The notes under the pieces are model-generated. The model saw only the letters and a program-made list of their open reading frames with translations. It searched no databases and was not told the origin of the DNA. A stretch of 64,000 nt of DNA from positions 107,234,644-107,298,643 of the forward strand of contig NC_053391.1 in NCBI RefSeq assembly GCF_905171765.1. The letters are read 5' to 3'. The position numbers were made by a program, and so were the translations under genes. Below are positions 21,659-32,310 of the stretch, one piece after another. Source of the stretch: Bufo bufo. Lineage: Eukaryota > Chordata > Amphibia > Anura > Bufonidae. Position 1 is the first letter of the stretch. Each line of letters opens with the position of its first letter.

Positions 21659-21974
21659 GTTGGCTAAATTTAGCTTTTTTGAAGTTTGGTATTTTTACTC
21701 CTTCCTGAAGAAACACTCTTTTGAATGATAATTGGAAGGTTATTACTTTATGGTCACTATTTCCCAGGTGTCCCCCAACCTGCACATCTGTTGTTCTGTC
21801 AGGTCTGTTGGTTAATACTAAGTCTAGTATGGCCGTCCCTCTAGTCGGGTCCTGAACCAGTTGGGAAAGGTAATTGTCTTTGGGTATTGCCAAGAACCTG
21901 TTTCCTTTATGAGATGTACAGGTTTCAGTTTCCCAGTCTATATCGGGGTAGTTGAAGTCCCCCATAATAACCAC
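21659..21974 (-). pseudogene. CR1 ORF2 endonuclease, C-terminal part
   Basis: The frame starts with MVIMGDFNYPDIDWE, the endonuclease GDFN motif, and continues with LVLTNRPD and HLGNSDHKVI, which contains the SDH motif of AP-type endonucleases. It runs to the MITE border; the last codons of the open frame beyond 21658 are MITE sequence. Confidence 0.88.
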
Positions 21975-21999
21975 CTCATTATGATTTGCCGCCTCGTCT

Positions 22000-22260
22000 A
22001 TCTTGTTTTCTGTGGTATATTAGGTGGTTTATAATAACCTCCAATTAGTATTTTATTATTGTTTTTGCCTCCATGTAATTCTACTCACAGTGACTCACTT
22101 ATATCTCCTCGGACTGTGGGTTTTAGACAGTACTTTACATAAAGGCAGACCCCTCCCCCTCTCCAGTTTTGGCGATACTTTCTAAACAGACTGTAACCCT
22201 GTACATTAACTGCCCAGTCATAACTATCATCCAGCCATGTCTCAGTTAATCCCACTATGT
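22000..22260 (-). pseudogene. CR1 ORF2 endonuclease, middle part
   Basis: The frame reads GLTETWLDDSYDW, the TETW motif of the endonuclease, then YSLFRKYRQNWRGGGVCLYV. A stop near 22087 and a frameshift near 22010 separate it from the next part. Its upstream edge is the hAT element at 22261; the N-terminal residues in the open frame beyond that edge are hAT sequence. Confidence 0.85.
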
Positions 22261-23284
22261 CAGGGGTGGCCAACCTTACATACACAAAGAGCCCAAAAAG
22301 AAAAAATGTATGACAACCAGGAGCCACAAGCTATACAATTACACAAAAGTCACCGTATTTTTCACCCTACAAGATGCACCTAGGTTTTAGCAAAGAAAAA
22401 TAAGATACAAAATATATTTTTCATCCGATCTGAGGTGTGCTAAAAATATTTTTTTCTTATTTTTCATTAGCAGAGAAAAAAAACTAAAAATATATTTTTC
22501 ATCAGACCTCAGATCAGACTCCTAAATCAGATCCCCAATCCTAATCTGACCTACAATTAGATCCCCAAACCTCATCAGACCTCCAAATCAGACCCCCAAA
22601 ATAAGACCCCCAATGCTCGGATCAGACAACACAAATCAGACTCTCAGTGTCAGACCCTCAGTGCTCAGATCTCCCCCCCCCCATGCTCAGATCTCCCCCT
22701 TCTCAGATCTGACCCCCCATGCTCAGACCTGACCAACCCATGCTCAAACAAGACCCCCATGATCAGATCCTTCTCCCCATGCTCAAATCTGAACCCTCAT
22801 GCTCAGATCTTCTCACTCATGCTCAGATCAGACCCCCATTGCTCAGATCAGGACCCCCCCTCATGCTCAGATCAGAACCCCATTGCCCAGATCAGGACCC
22901 CCCATTCATGCTCAGATCAGAACCTCCCATGCTCAGATCAGACCCCCATGCTCAGTTCTATCATTTAAAAAAATCTCTTCCCTCTCCTGATCAGGCACTG
23001 GGCTCCTGCTCGGGCACCTGCTACTCTGCAGGTCTGACACGCTCTCCACTGTGACCTGATGAGCACAACGTCAGGTCATAGTGCGTGTCTCCACATACTA
23101 CGTTCTTACACTGTGTGCATCAGGACGTAGTGAAGAGTGAGCTGGAGCTGCAAAGTAGTAACAGTGCCCGATCAGGAAAAGAGATCTGAGCATGGGGTGG
23201 AGAGTGAGCCGGCCTTACTGCTTCCTGTCTTCACAGCTAGAGCCTCACTTGAAGAAGCAAAGAGCCACAGGTTGGCCACCCCTG
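22261..23284. mobile_element. hAT-like non-autonomous element, 1024 bp, perfect 8-bp duplication
   Basis: The ends CAGGGGTGGCCAACCTT and GGTTGGCCACCCCTG are inverse and flanked by CACTATGT (22253-22260 and 23285-23292). The CR1 endonuclease reading continues across the site. Inside there is a module beginning CCGTATTTTTCACCCTACAA (22353) followed by a tandem array of CAGATC-containing units (about 22500-22960). A related module stands in the hAT element at 48712-49309. No transposase is present. Long frames within the array come from the tandem repeat. Confidence 0.88.
22500..22965. repeat. Tandem array of GCTCAGATCAGA(CCCCC)-type units
   Basis: Roughly twenty imperfect units of 15-30 bases, each carrying a CAGATC or CAGACC core and a C-run, with the unit CCCCATGCTCAGATCAGA most frequent. 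The array is internal to the hAT-like element. Overlapping open frames here encode only repeated peptides and are not genes. Confidence 0.8.
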
Positions 23285-23292
23285 CACTATGT

Positions 23293-23470
23293 CATAGTCC
23301 TCCTCACACATTACTAATTCCAGTTCCCCAGTTTTATTAGTCAGGCTTCTGGCATTAGTATACATACATTTAAGAGGTTTATGTATATTTTTTACCCTAC
23401 ACCTTTCCTTCTGAACTGTTCTAGTCCCTCCTTCCATTACTCCCCCAGTCCCATTACCTTGCCCCGGTCT
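23293..23470 (-). pseudogene. CR1 ORF2 endonuclease, N-terminal part
   Basis: Reads MYTNARSLTNKTGELELV, the start motif of CR1/L2 endonucleases, then CEEDYDIV, which joins directly to GLTETW on the other side of the hAT insertion. The region upstream of the motif, to about 23470, may be the ORF2 leader. Confidence 0.85.
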
Positions 23471-23521
23471 CTATCTGCACTATCTTCCCCTCCTATAATG
23501 TAATTACCCTCCCCCCAGTCC

Positions 23522-23735
23522 CTAGTTTAAACTCTCCTCCAACCTTCTTGCCATTTTCTCCCCCAACACAGCTGCCCCTTCCCCATTGAGGTGCAGCCCA
23601 TCCCTATGATAGAGCCTGTAGCCGAAAGAGGTCGGCCCAGTTCTCCAGGAACCCAAACCCCTCCTTCTTACACCAGTTCTTGAGCCACTTACATCTCTAA
23701 TCTCCTGCTTCCTCTCTTGTGTGGCTCGAGCTTCA
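23522..23735 (-). pseudogene. CR1 ORF1 C-terminus, esterase-like
   Basis: Some CR1 and L2 LINEs encode an SGNH-type esterase in ORF1. Here one frame reads CKWLKNWCKKEGFGFLENWA, and after a frameshift near 23625 the next reads YHRDGLHLNGEGAAVL and ends at a stop at 23522-23524. The DGLHLN segment fits the last esterase block with the catalytic Asp and His. Only this end survives because the LINE copy is truncated at about 23735. The assignment is from motif memory. Confidence 0.65.
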
Positions 23736-24517
23736 AAATCATGAATTAAAAATAAAAAAACGTAAAAATATTAAAAAAATAAAAAAAATATTAAAGTTTA
23801 AATCACCCCCTTTGTGTAGAATAAAAAAATACATAAATAACAAAAAATATAAACATCATGGGTATCACCGTGACCAAAAACGCCCATACTATTAAAATAT
23901 AAAAATATTTTTCCAATACAGCGAATAAAGTAATGGCAAATTGGCCATTTTGACCCTTTTTTCCCCATTATTTCATTGCTTCTCTTACCCCCCCAAAAAA
24001 TGTAAAAAAATGTGATCATAAAGTCATGCACACTCCAGAATGGTATCAATAAAAAAATACAGATTGTCCCGCAAAAAATAAGCCCCCACACAGCTCAGTA
24101 GATATAACTATAAAAAAGGAATTGGAGTCAGAATATGGTGATGTTAAACTTAAATTTATTTTTACACTATTTAGACATACAAACCTATACATATGTGGTA
24201 TAGTAATAATCATACTGACCCACGGAATAAAGGGCACAGGTCAGTTCTGCTGAAAACGGAACGCCGTGGCAACAAAACCCGTAAAATGGTGGAGGAATTG
24301 CATTTTTTTCCAATTCCAACCCATTTGGAATTTTTCCCGCTTCCCACTACATTGTATGCCATATTAAATGATGGCATTAGAAAGGACAACTTGTCTCGCA
24401 AAAAATAAGCCCTCATACAGCTATGTAAATAGAAAAATAAAAAAGTTATGGATCAAGGAAGATAGGGAAGAAAAATGAAACCGCAAAAATGAATAAACCT
24501 CCGGTATCCGAAAGGTT
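23736..24517. repeat. A/T-rich dispersed repeat, no gene
   Basis: A strongly A/T-rich stretch with two similar blocks, CCCGCAAAAAATAAGCCC near 24069 and TCTCGCAAAAAATAAGCC near 24392. An inverse relative (GAGGGCTCATTTTTTGCC) occurs near 50507. It is probably a dispersed non-coding element; I cannot give its family. Open frames here lack any motif. Confidence 0.45.
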
Positions 24518-24539
24518 AAGAACATTTTAAGAGACAGCT

Positions 24540-25310
24540 GCTCATAGGATTGATAGAAAGGCAAATCAGAAGCCCTGTTTGACTGCAAGACCTTCAAGAA
24601 GATTTATCAGACTCTGAAGTTGTGTTACATTGTTCTACTGTTCAGCAACACCTGCACAAATATGGCCTTCATGGAAGAGTCATCAGAAGAAAACCTCTCT
24701 TGCATCCTCACCACAAAATTCGACATCAGAAGTTTGCAAGAGAACATCTAAACAAACCTGATGCATTTTGAAAACAAGTCCTGAGGACGAGGAGGTCATA
24801 ATCTTTGGCCACAATTAGAAAAGGTATGTTTAGAGAAAAAGGGAAAAACATTTCATGAAAAGAACACCAACCATTAAGCATGGGGTGGATAAATCATGCT
24901 TTGGGATTGTGTTGCAGCCAATGGCTCGCAGAACATTTCATGGGTAGAGGGAAGAATGGATTCAATAAAATTCCTACAAATTCTCGAAGAAAACATAACA
25001 CCTACTATAAAAAGACTGAAATTAAAAAGAGGATGGCTTCTATAAATGGATAATAATCCTAAACATACATCAAAATCCACAATAGACTACCTCATAAGGC
25101 GCAACCTGAAGGTTTTACCATGACCCTCACAGTCTCCTGATCGAATATCATTGAAAATCTGTGGCTAGACGTCAGAAGAGAAGTGCATGCAAGACGGCCC
25201 AGAAATCTCACAGAACTGGAAGACATTTGCAAGGAAGAATAGATAAAAATTCCCTCAAAACAAGGATTGAAAGACAGCTGGCTACAAAAATTGTTTACAA
25301 GCTGTGAAAA
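24540..25310 (+). pseudogene. Tc1-like transposase, heavily mutated
   Basis: Reading through stops and shifts, recognisable pieces include the linker HGRVIRRKPLLHPHHKIRH, then AREHLNKPDAF, a degraded first catalytic region near 24790 and the 'HxxxNPKHTSK'-type block near 25060. The block with SQSPDLN...IENLW is near 25130-25160. In-frame stops are frequent and the catalytic aspartates are not preserved. The family resembles the Tc1 elements common in fish and frogs. No product. Confidence 0.75.
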
Positions 25311-25502
25311 TTTCCAAAGGGGATATTACTAGGTACTAAACATGAAGTGTGCACAAAGTTTTGCTTTGGGCTCTTTTCCCTTTTTGTTATTTTGAAAACG
25401 TAAAAGTTTAAAATAAAAATAAAAAGTTTTTTTTTGTTTCAAATACAATGGGAATGTGTAACTTTATGCCTTTTGGAGATCATTTCATCTTCAACTTGCT
25501 TA

Positions 25503-26911
25503 GGCTACTTTCACACTAGCGTTTTAGTTTGTCGGTATTGAGATCCATCATAGGGGCTCAATACCGAAAAAACACTTCCGTTTTGTCCCCATTCATTGTC
25601 AATGGGGATTAAACTGAACTGAACAGAACGCTCCAAAATGTATTCCATTCCGTTTAGTTGCGTTCCCATATCGGAGAGCAAACCGCAACATGTTGTAGTT
25701 TGCTTTTCATCCTGGGATGCAGAGCAAGACGGATCTGGCATGACCCCCAATGCAATATCAACGGGGACGGATCTGTTTTCTCTGACCAAATCTGCCACAA
25801 TAGAAAACGGATCCGTCCTCTATTGACTTTCAATGGAATTCATGACGGATCCGTCTTGGCAATGTTAAAGATAGTACAACGGGATCCGTTCATAAAGGGA
25901 TGCAGATGGTTGAATTATCAGTAACGGAAGCTGTAACGGATCTCCTGGCACCCTGACCGGGTACCTTCGTCGATGGATGCTCCTAGTGCTTCCCAAGGAC
26001 TCCAAGCACTCCACTTGACACCGTAAGCACTGCAGACCCCACGAACCGCCGAAGCTTGGTTGAGGTCTCACCATCTCCTACCCACCCTGTACCTACAACA
26101 AGGCTCCATGTTCCAGTGCGTGAACCTCTCCTAAATCCAGAGAGCAGGAACAGCTCTTAGAAGAGCTAGTAGTTATACCCAGGGGAGTATAGCAAATCTT
26201 CAGCGTATAGCAATCCCCAGTGTCGATCAGTTACCCAAACACCAGCCTCAACATGATGAAGGGTAAAACAGGAACTCTTTATTGAACACACAAGCATTGA
26301 CTTATATACACATTTTCCAACAAGGGTACCACCCCTGTGGACCTGGTTGGGAACTGAGAACATGACATAGCAGCCAATCCTTTACAGTTTAAACATCAAA
26401 ACTAACCCTATTCAACAAACACAATGGCATTGTCTGTGACGCAATTAACAAACACAACATGCAAACAGACATCTTCACCCCCTCCATAATGAATGAATAG
26501 GAAGAGAGGAGACACATGTGATGGGATTATCGCCTGAGTGTATCATAGGGTGATCTACTCATCTAGGAGTCGGCTGCTATTATAATCAACTATCTTAATC
26601 CCATCACTAACACAATCAGTGGGAGTCTCAGTGCAGAGCCAACGCCTTTTGTGTTGCTGAATCCACACCATGCCTTTTTAATGGACAATAGGAAATATGT
26701 GGCATATAAATTACACACATAAATTAGGGTTCATAGTTCCTTGTAACCCCAAAAGGTCCCAGGGGGTCTCCATAGTTCTGGGTCCATAGTCTGTAGGAAG
26801 GAAGCTAGCCATCAGGCCTTTCCAGCAGCCCCAGTGACGGTTCAGTCCGTCACAGAAGTGTTTTTGATGAACCCTGCCGGATCCAGCAAAAACACTAGTG
26901 TGAAAGTAGCC
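25503..26911. mobile_element. Harbinger-like MITE (TTA duplication) carrying a solo LTR
   Basis: The ends GGCTACTTTCACACTAG and CTAGTGTGAAAGTAGCC are inverse and flanked by TTA on both sides (25500-25502 and 26912-26914). A TTA duplication suits PIF/Harbinger-type elements. The interior is CGGATCC-rich with repeated GACGGATCCGT-like blocks. Without the LTR at 25932-26854 the MITE is about 480 bp long. It has no transposase. Confidence 0.85.
25932..26854 (-). mobile_element. Solo LTR (923 bp) within the MITE
   Basis: The borders TGTAACGG and CCGTCACA give TG...CA ends with short inverted repeats. The flanks GAAGC (25927-25931) and GAAGT (26855-26859) match at four of five bases, consistent with a 5-bp duplication with one later change. 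On the minus strand an AATAAA stands near 26280, which suggests the LTR is read leftwards. No internal region is left. Confidence 0.75.
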
Positions 26912-26972
26912 TTAACTGTTCACTGAAACAGCAATTTTGACGAGGGGTGTTCAAACTTTTGCATGCCTCTAT

Positions 26973-27189
26973 AAATATATTTATTTCTTTTTTTACACTG
27001 TTAGGGCTGTCTTGGATCTAGTTAGATTGGCATCCTAGTGATGATGTGACCAGTAACATATCCACCTGGACCAATACAGCTTTTGTTCTATATTCAGTAC
27101 ATACAATGACATAGGCTGCACCTGCACAACACACGTGGTCGTTAAGCAGTTAAAAATCTATTCACACTGATATCATGGCATAATGACAG
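26973..27189. other. No gene recognised
   Basis: Unremarkable A/T-rich DNA with no open frame or repeat that I can identify. Confidence 0.3.
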
Positions 27190-27795
27190 GTATAGCACTG
27201 AAGACATCTGGAACTCCTTGTGAAAATCAAATAACTCCATTCTGAACACAGTCTTGAAGAGGTGGTGTTTCTCTTGGTTCCAGCAGGTTTGGGCATAAAC
27301 TGGCAGGCAAACTTTAATATTGTACTTTATTTCTCTCTCTGCTGTGTTAAACTCGGCTTTAGTCTGGCAGCTGGACTCTAGGACGGTTCTGGTACCCCTG
27401 TTGCCAACCTCGCAATATTCTTTCTGTAAATCGATAAGGAGTTAGGGTGCTGCTTCCCTCTGGAGGGACTCCTGCTGCAGGAGGGGGGTCCTCCCTTTGC
27501 TACTACATCATGGCACGTCTGCATCTGATGCTGCCCTGGCTTAGACTGACTACACACTTCCTGCTGCCCCTCCCCTGGTAGGAAATAGACTATCCCCCCA
27601 GATCTCTACCATATACGCTGCCACCTGCTGGTGAACCAGGCACATTACACGTACAAAACAATTTCTTAGCAACATTATCAATGCACAGTGGCAAAGGACC
27701 TGGAATAAATACACAGATGACACTGGTTAGCAGTTAAAGACAGTATCAGGGTGTAGAAATAGTAATACCACTCTGGGGTGTTACAAGGGCATCTA
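27190..27795. repeat. Diverged LTR-related fragment
   Basis: The part from about 27600 to 27795 is similar to the end of the solo LTR at 48004-49704: both contain GCTGCCACCTGCTGGTGAAC, CAGGCACATTAC and an ending close to GGGGTGTTACA/GAGGTATTACA. Upstream similarity is weak (GGCAGGCAAAC near 27300). It is probably an older copy of the same LTR family; borders are approximate. Confidence 0.6.
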
Positions 27796-29420
27796 TTATA
27801 TATTAAAATCCTGGAATACCCTGTTAAGTTTCTTTTATGTTGGCCAATGAGATTGACAATTATCAGGGATGAGGATATATAGAAACACTTGTTCCCTATA
27901 ATTGCCCTGTGTAAATGTGCCACTGATCACCCGATGAATGAGCAAACACTGGCACCAGCACCCTTCTCTCAACAATCAGGACATGAACAGTTTGTTCCAG
28001 GTAATTGCCTGTAAATTGGCATGTGAAAAATGACCATTAGTAATACTTTTATATAACAATCTGCTTCGAGCTTTGAATTAAGATTACAGGTTAACAGGTA
28101 AGGAGGAACGTGTACTTAGACAAACAAGTCTTGAGGAAGCATAGTGGTAAATAACTTGCTGTTTATCTAGTCTCCTTATAGGTTTGCTGTAATAATGGAA
28201 ATTCCAGAGAATGAATTGATTATGTAAGGTCACATGTAGAACACTTTCACCCCCACAAGGCACATGTTAGCACATCTGAACCTTAATTTGATATGTAGTT
28301 TAATATTATTGATTTACGACACCTCAGCAGCATATTATTACTTTGCATGTGACCTTTATCTTTTATTTTTTTTATAGAATTACATAATAATTCATAATGG
28401 AATCTCAGTCAATAAAAAGTTGTCCTACAGTGCAAGGCAGACAGGACAGATAATTACATGTAGTCTTTTCTGGCATGATGGTTAATAGAAAATCTAAAAC
28501 GACAGTAGAGATAGTGGCTAGATTTGCTTTGTAATTCAGTACATATATAATCACAGGACCATGGGAACAATGGTCAATAATGGTCCGAAAAGCACTGGGT
28601 ACCCAATATTAGAAACTGAAAACAACTGGGACTGTTAACAGTTTCCAGATATCAGTCTTCAATGTTCTATGTACTGAATTAAGGAATGTAACCTCAATTA
28701 ATACTTCACTTTTATTAAGCCTTCTAAATAAAGTCATGCTAGTGCACATACCAATTGAAAGCACACCTCGATGCTAACAGGAAATCACTGCATTGTACTG
28801 GAGGAGTGTAAACAATTGTAAAGGGTCTGTCTAAAGAACTGGGGTAAGGAGGGGTGGGATCCAGGTTCTGGGTCTCTGCCCCTACTCTCAACTTCAACAA
28901 AGAAACTGTGCACAAAGGGCAATAACCACTTGCCCTTGCATGGGCAACCCCTCTGTGACACTCCCACCTACCAGGATATCCCTCTGTGTGCAGTCATTGG
29001 CTGGTGAAGCACATGATGACCCTTTAAGAGGCAGAGAGACTTGCATATAGCACAAGTCATGAGGCCTAACAGAAACTCGCAGGCCACAGCCTGCTGGAAC
29101 TAACAAGGATGTCGGCGGCATGGTGTGTCGCCATCAGGAGAGTGGGATAGCAGTGGAGCAAAGGAGGGCACAAGGTTAGTAGCGTGGCATCTGTGATGCA
29201 GGGAAGAATGGAGCAGCTGCGCCCAGACCACCAGCATAACAGGGCACACTCCTTCTCTTCCTGACATACATCTACTGCATTTTCCTGCAGCTGCCACCAG
29301 GAAGAGCTCAGCACAAAATACATCTTCACAGCTGTTATTGTATTCAGCGGTAACTGTATATATTCCTGTGCCCTGAGCTCCCCCTACTGGTGGCTGCAGG
29401 CAGCCATTTTTATAATCTGA
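27796..29420. other. Long stretch with no gene recognised
   Basis: About 1.6 kb of ordinary A/T-rich sequence. Minus-strand frames of 60-87 codons at 28785-29329 overlap one another in different frames and have no domain, so I do not call them. This is the best candidate for non-repetitive intergenic DNA in the window, but that could not be tested. Confidence 0.35.
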
Positions 29421-30230
29421 TTAGAGATGAGAGAAGTTGTGATTCGGCAGCTTTGTCGAAGTTCGACAAGAAATTTGATTTGTGACGAATTAATGTGCCG
29501 AATGGCTAAAAATTAGGTATACCTAGGCCAATCTGCCTAGAAGCAGCGTTTTCAAATCCGGCATAACAATGGTTTTCAGATGGAATGGAAGCAAACAGAT
29601 GTCAATACAATGACAGATAACAGAACAGATTTGCTATGAATATTGGTGCACTGCAAACTTATGTACACTAAATCAGACTTGCTTACTGATGGCACAGTAA
29701 CTATAGTTATAGAATGGATTAGCTATTGGTGCACTGCATAGTTATGTACATGGCAATAAATTGCAGCAGAGTCTGTAGTTCAGGAATCTCCTACGCTCTC
29801 CTTCCACTCTCTCTGCAGTCTCCCTGCACTCTGCCTCTCTAATAAATATTGTTCTACACTCTCTGCTAAGAGTTTGCAGCAACACTGTCCCTAGTGCGAG
29901 AGCATCTTCCGTCTCCCTATGCCCAGCTCACAGGAAAATGGCAGCGACCACGTGGGATCATGGTTTTATAGGGCTCTGCCTAACTGTGACATCACAGGGT
30001 GATGGCTACCTGCGGATTGGCTGGCTGCTCAGCATTATCGGTGATTTCGCGTTCCCAGTCCTGGCTCCTCTACACTTACTTTCACTTTCTAACACATGTA
30101 GCTGCCATTTTAGAAAACAGATTCATTACCACGTAGCACAAGGAAATTTGGATTGGTTTAGAATCAAAGCTTTCCTAAACTTCGGACTGAATTTCGCTTC
30201 CGATGCTTCACTTTGCTCAACACTAAATAT
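29421..30230. mobile_element. Possible MITE with degenerate ends
   Basis: The left end ATTAGAGATGAGAGAAG and the right end TTTGCTCAACACTAAAT are imperfect inverses. Inside, a block GGTGCACTGCA-(A/T)A(A/G)TTATGTACA occurs twice, near 29645 and 29728, and terminal blocks around GAATT/GAATTTC mirror each other weakly. A related end (TTCGCTCATCCCTAG) stands near 50472. The 131-codon frame at 29938-30333 overlaps the right end and has no motif. Confidence 0.45.
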
Positions 30231-31434
30231 AATGTGTGAGGAGAGGCAGATCACACAGTTTATTATTTATATAGTCATAAAGAACCTGTTCCACTTTGTC
30301 CAACACAAAAGTCAGGTAAAGTGCGTGACATAGTGAGTACATTTTTTACCACTTAAAAAAAATCATAAATTTGACATAAATATCATTTAGGGGAGGGGTG
30401 CGATATAAATTATGGGACCCTATGAGATCTATGTACGGCACTGCACAGCCCATTTTGTGTTCTCTATGGCTTTAATGGCTGGGTACATACTGTATAATGG
30501 AGGAAATTGTACTAAAGAATAATAGACTCTTTCTAAAGATTTACAACATAAAGAAGCATATCAACGACACTCACCCAACTTGCAGAGTATCCTTTTATTA
30601 ATAAGGGTGCACGATACAGGGAGATAACAGTGTAGCATAAATCCTTGGCCTACGGCCATTTCGCATCATGTGACTCTTTCTCAAGGCCTAAGTGGGATGG
30701 ACATAAGCACGTCTTTAAATCCCACACTGTGTCACGAACCAGCGGGTGTGAACCCACTGTGCCACGAGTCCTACCTCCTCTAAGGGCATTGTCTAAGTGA
30801 ACAGAAAAAATATATTAAAAAATCACAGAAAGAAAAGTTGTCTAAGTGAACCCCTCGTTCTTCACAGAACCCCTGATGGTGGGGATAGACTTTCCCGAGG
30901 AGAACACCAGGTCGCTACCTCTTGAGGAGGATTGGCACACGAGGCAGCTGGTCCAGACGGACCAGGAGGTACCAGAGCAAGGTACCATATGTACAGACGT
31001 AGTCAGCAAGCCAGGGTGGATAAAAAAAATATATATATTACCATCCAAAGTTTAATCCATCATGAAATAAAGATTAGTTTTTTAATTTTGTAGAATAAGA
31101 CTGTATATGTTTAATTTTTTTGGTAAATAAATTCTATTAATCCATTCACAATGTCATGCTCTTCCAGAGGTTTTTGAAAGATTATTGGGCAGTTTCTCTG
31201 CCTACAAAATATTATCACAGATGCTTGGTTTACTTTTGCAGTTCTCAAAACTGAATTTCACTCAGCAGAGATCACATACCTCTTCTTCACAGCAAAAATG
31301 TTATAACATGAACATAACATGAGTTAAGAAAAAGACCTTAATCCTAACTTCTACAAACCTATGAATACAGAATCAACCTAAATCAAACTAATATGAAAAG
31401 TTGTTATTCTAAAAATCTTCTTCTACTTGTATAA
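30231..31434. other. Unassigned region upstream of the DIRS element
   Basis: No coding sequence is supported. Around 30650-30690 the minus strand has CTTGAGAAAGAGTCAC...GCGAAATGGCC, loosely similar to the hammerhead-like tails elsewhere. The segment 30860-31020 has overlapping 68-69 codon frames on both strands and may be an LTR piece. Otherwise nothing distinctive. Confidence 0.35.
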
Positions 31435-31496
31435 TTGGAGATTTTCCTAGCTATTGTAACGGAAAATATAGATTTTATTGAAGACAGGAGGCGAGC

Positions 31497-31674
31497 ATTG
31501 TGCATTAACTTTCTTTACTACTCCCATTAGCAGCAAGAATAACTATTACAACAGGTGAAAAGAATTTTTTTCAAGACAGGTATTAAATATGTAAATGAGG
31601 TAGTCCAGGTAGCCAATCATAGATCTCCCTAGTGTATAAAAGGTGTTGTTGATGTAGGTTCTGCCTCTTTCTTG
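31497..31674 (+). repeat. DIRS left inverted terminal repeat (178 bp)
   Basis: Starts ATTGTGCATTAAC and ends CTCTTTCTTG. It is the exact inverse of 37080-37257 as far as I can read by eye. Outside it, a unique end sequence of ~60 bases (from 31435) completes the element; this end is represented in the internal complementary region. Confidence 0.93.
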
Positions 31675-31878
31675 ATGATGACTCGCGCTGAAGTAACTTG
31701 AAATTAAACGTATCTTGACCATAAAGGAATATAAAGTAGCTCTAGATGAGACAAATCCGGAGTAACAGGAACATTGGAGGATGGATGGAGGATTGAAGAA
31801 TTGAAGATATTCTAGTATGCTATGGAGATAGAAAATATATATTTAAAAAACAATTAGGGTTGGGTTAAATGGGGGGGG

Positions 31879-31976
31879 ACAATGCTCGCCTCCTGTCTTC
31901 AATAAAATCTATATTTTCCGTTACAATAGCTAGGAAAATCTCCAATTTTATTGCGACAGGAGGCTCCCATTGTGCA
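31879..31976. repeat. DIRS internal complementary region
   Basis: The first part (31879-31945) is the reverse complement of the element's left end (31435-31503), and the second part (from ~31944) is the reverse complement of the right end (37250-37282). The two meet at AAAATCTCCAATTTTATTGC, which is the predicted circle junction. In DIRS replication this region aligns the two ends for circle closure. It fixes the element termini to within two or three bases. Confidence 0.93.
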
Positions 31977-32015
31977 AGTTTAAAGCTAACTTTATGCTAG
32001 ATGACATAACCATAA

Positions 32016-32310
32016 TTAAATGATAGACATGGATACATGAGTGTCAGGTTTGAAATAGAATGTTTTAAAAGTGGATTCTGAAGACCAGTCCGCGGCCTTC
32101 AAAATCTCAGAGAGAGAAGCTCCTTTTTGGAATGCTTTAGTAGAAACTGCCCCTCGGATAGAGTGTGGGCCAAATATTGTCGTATTAATCCCTGCCATTT
32201 GCATGGTAAGTTTAATCCATCTTGCTAATGTAGGGGAGGATACTGGAAGATGTGGTTTACGAAAAGAAATAAGAAGTTGGAAGTTGCGAAGATTGAGGAG
32301 AGCGTAAAGA
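32016..32310 (-). pseudogene. DIRS tyrosine recombinase, C-terminal part (shifted frame)
   Basis: The last part of the recombinase lies in a different frame from the main body, reached by one frameshift near 32310. It reads PVSSPTLARWIKLTMQMAG, then FGPHSIRGAVSTKA with the His-x-x-Arg pair, and WSSESTFKTFYFKP with the likely catalytic Tyr. These three blocks are the hallmark of tyrosine recombinases, which make the strand exchange for integration. Confidence 0.88.

Larger units (their letters stand above)
18684..23735 (-). mobile_element. CR1-type LINE with two nested insertions
   Basis: On the minus strand the order is ORF1 end (esterase-like), endonuclease, linker, reverse transcriptase and 3' tail. 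The family call rests on blocks such as LVRPHMEYCVQFWAP and FADDTK. The element is cut by a MITE with a TA duplication (20905-21656) and by a hAT element with an 8-bp duplication (22261-23284). In both cases the protein reading continues on the other side. Without the inserts the remaining length is about 3.3 kb, so the copy is 5'-truncated within ORF1. Frameshifts and stops show it is dead. Confidence 0.9.
24518..26972 (+). mobile_element. Tc1-like transposon remnant with nested MITE and LTR
   Basis: This is a decayed Tc1-like element whose 3' end has a terminal inverted repeat GGGGTGTTCAAACTTTTGC (26945-26963). The transposase region lies at 24540-25310 and the 3' untranslated region runs to 25502 and from 26912 on. 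In between sits a MITE with TTA duplications. The left terminal repeat is not visible, so the copy is probably truncated at about 24518. Confidence 0.8.

Noticed and set aside
22719..23054. Repeated-peptide frames in three phases
   Set aside because: They are generated by the CAGATC tandem array, not by selection for a protein.
29938..30333. 131-codon frame with hydrophobic parts
   Set aside because: Overlaps the end of a probable MITE; no motif or promoter.
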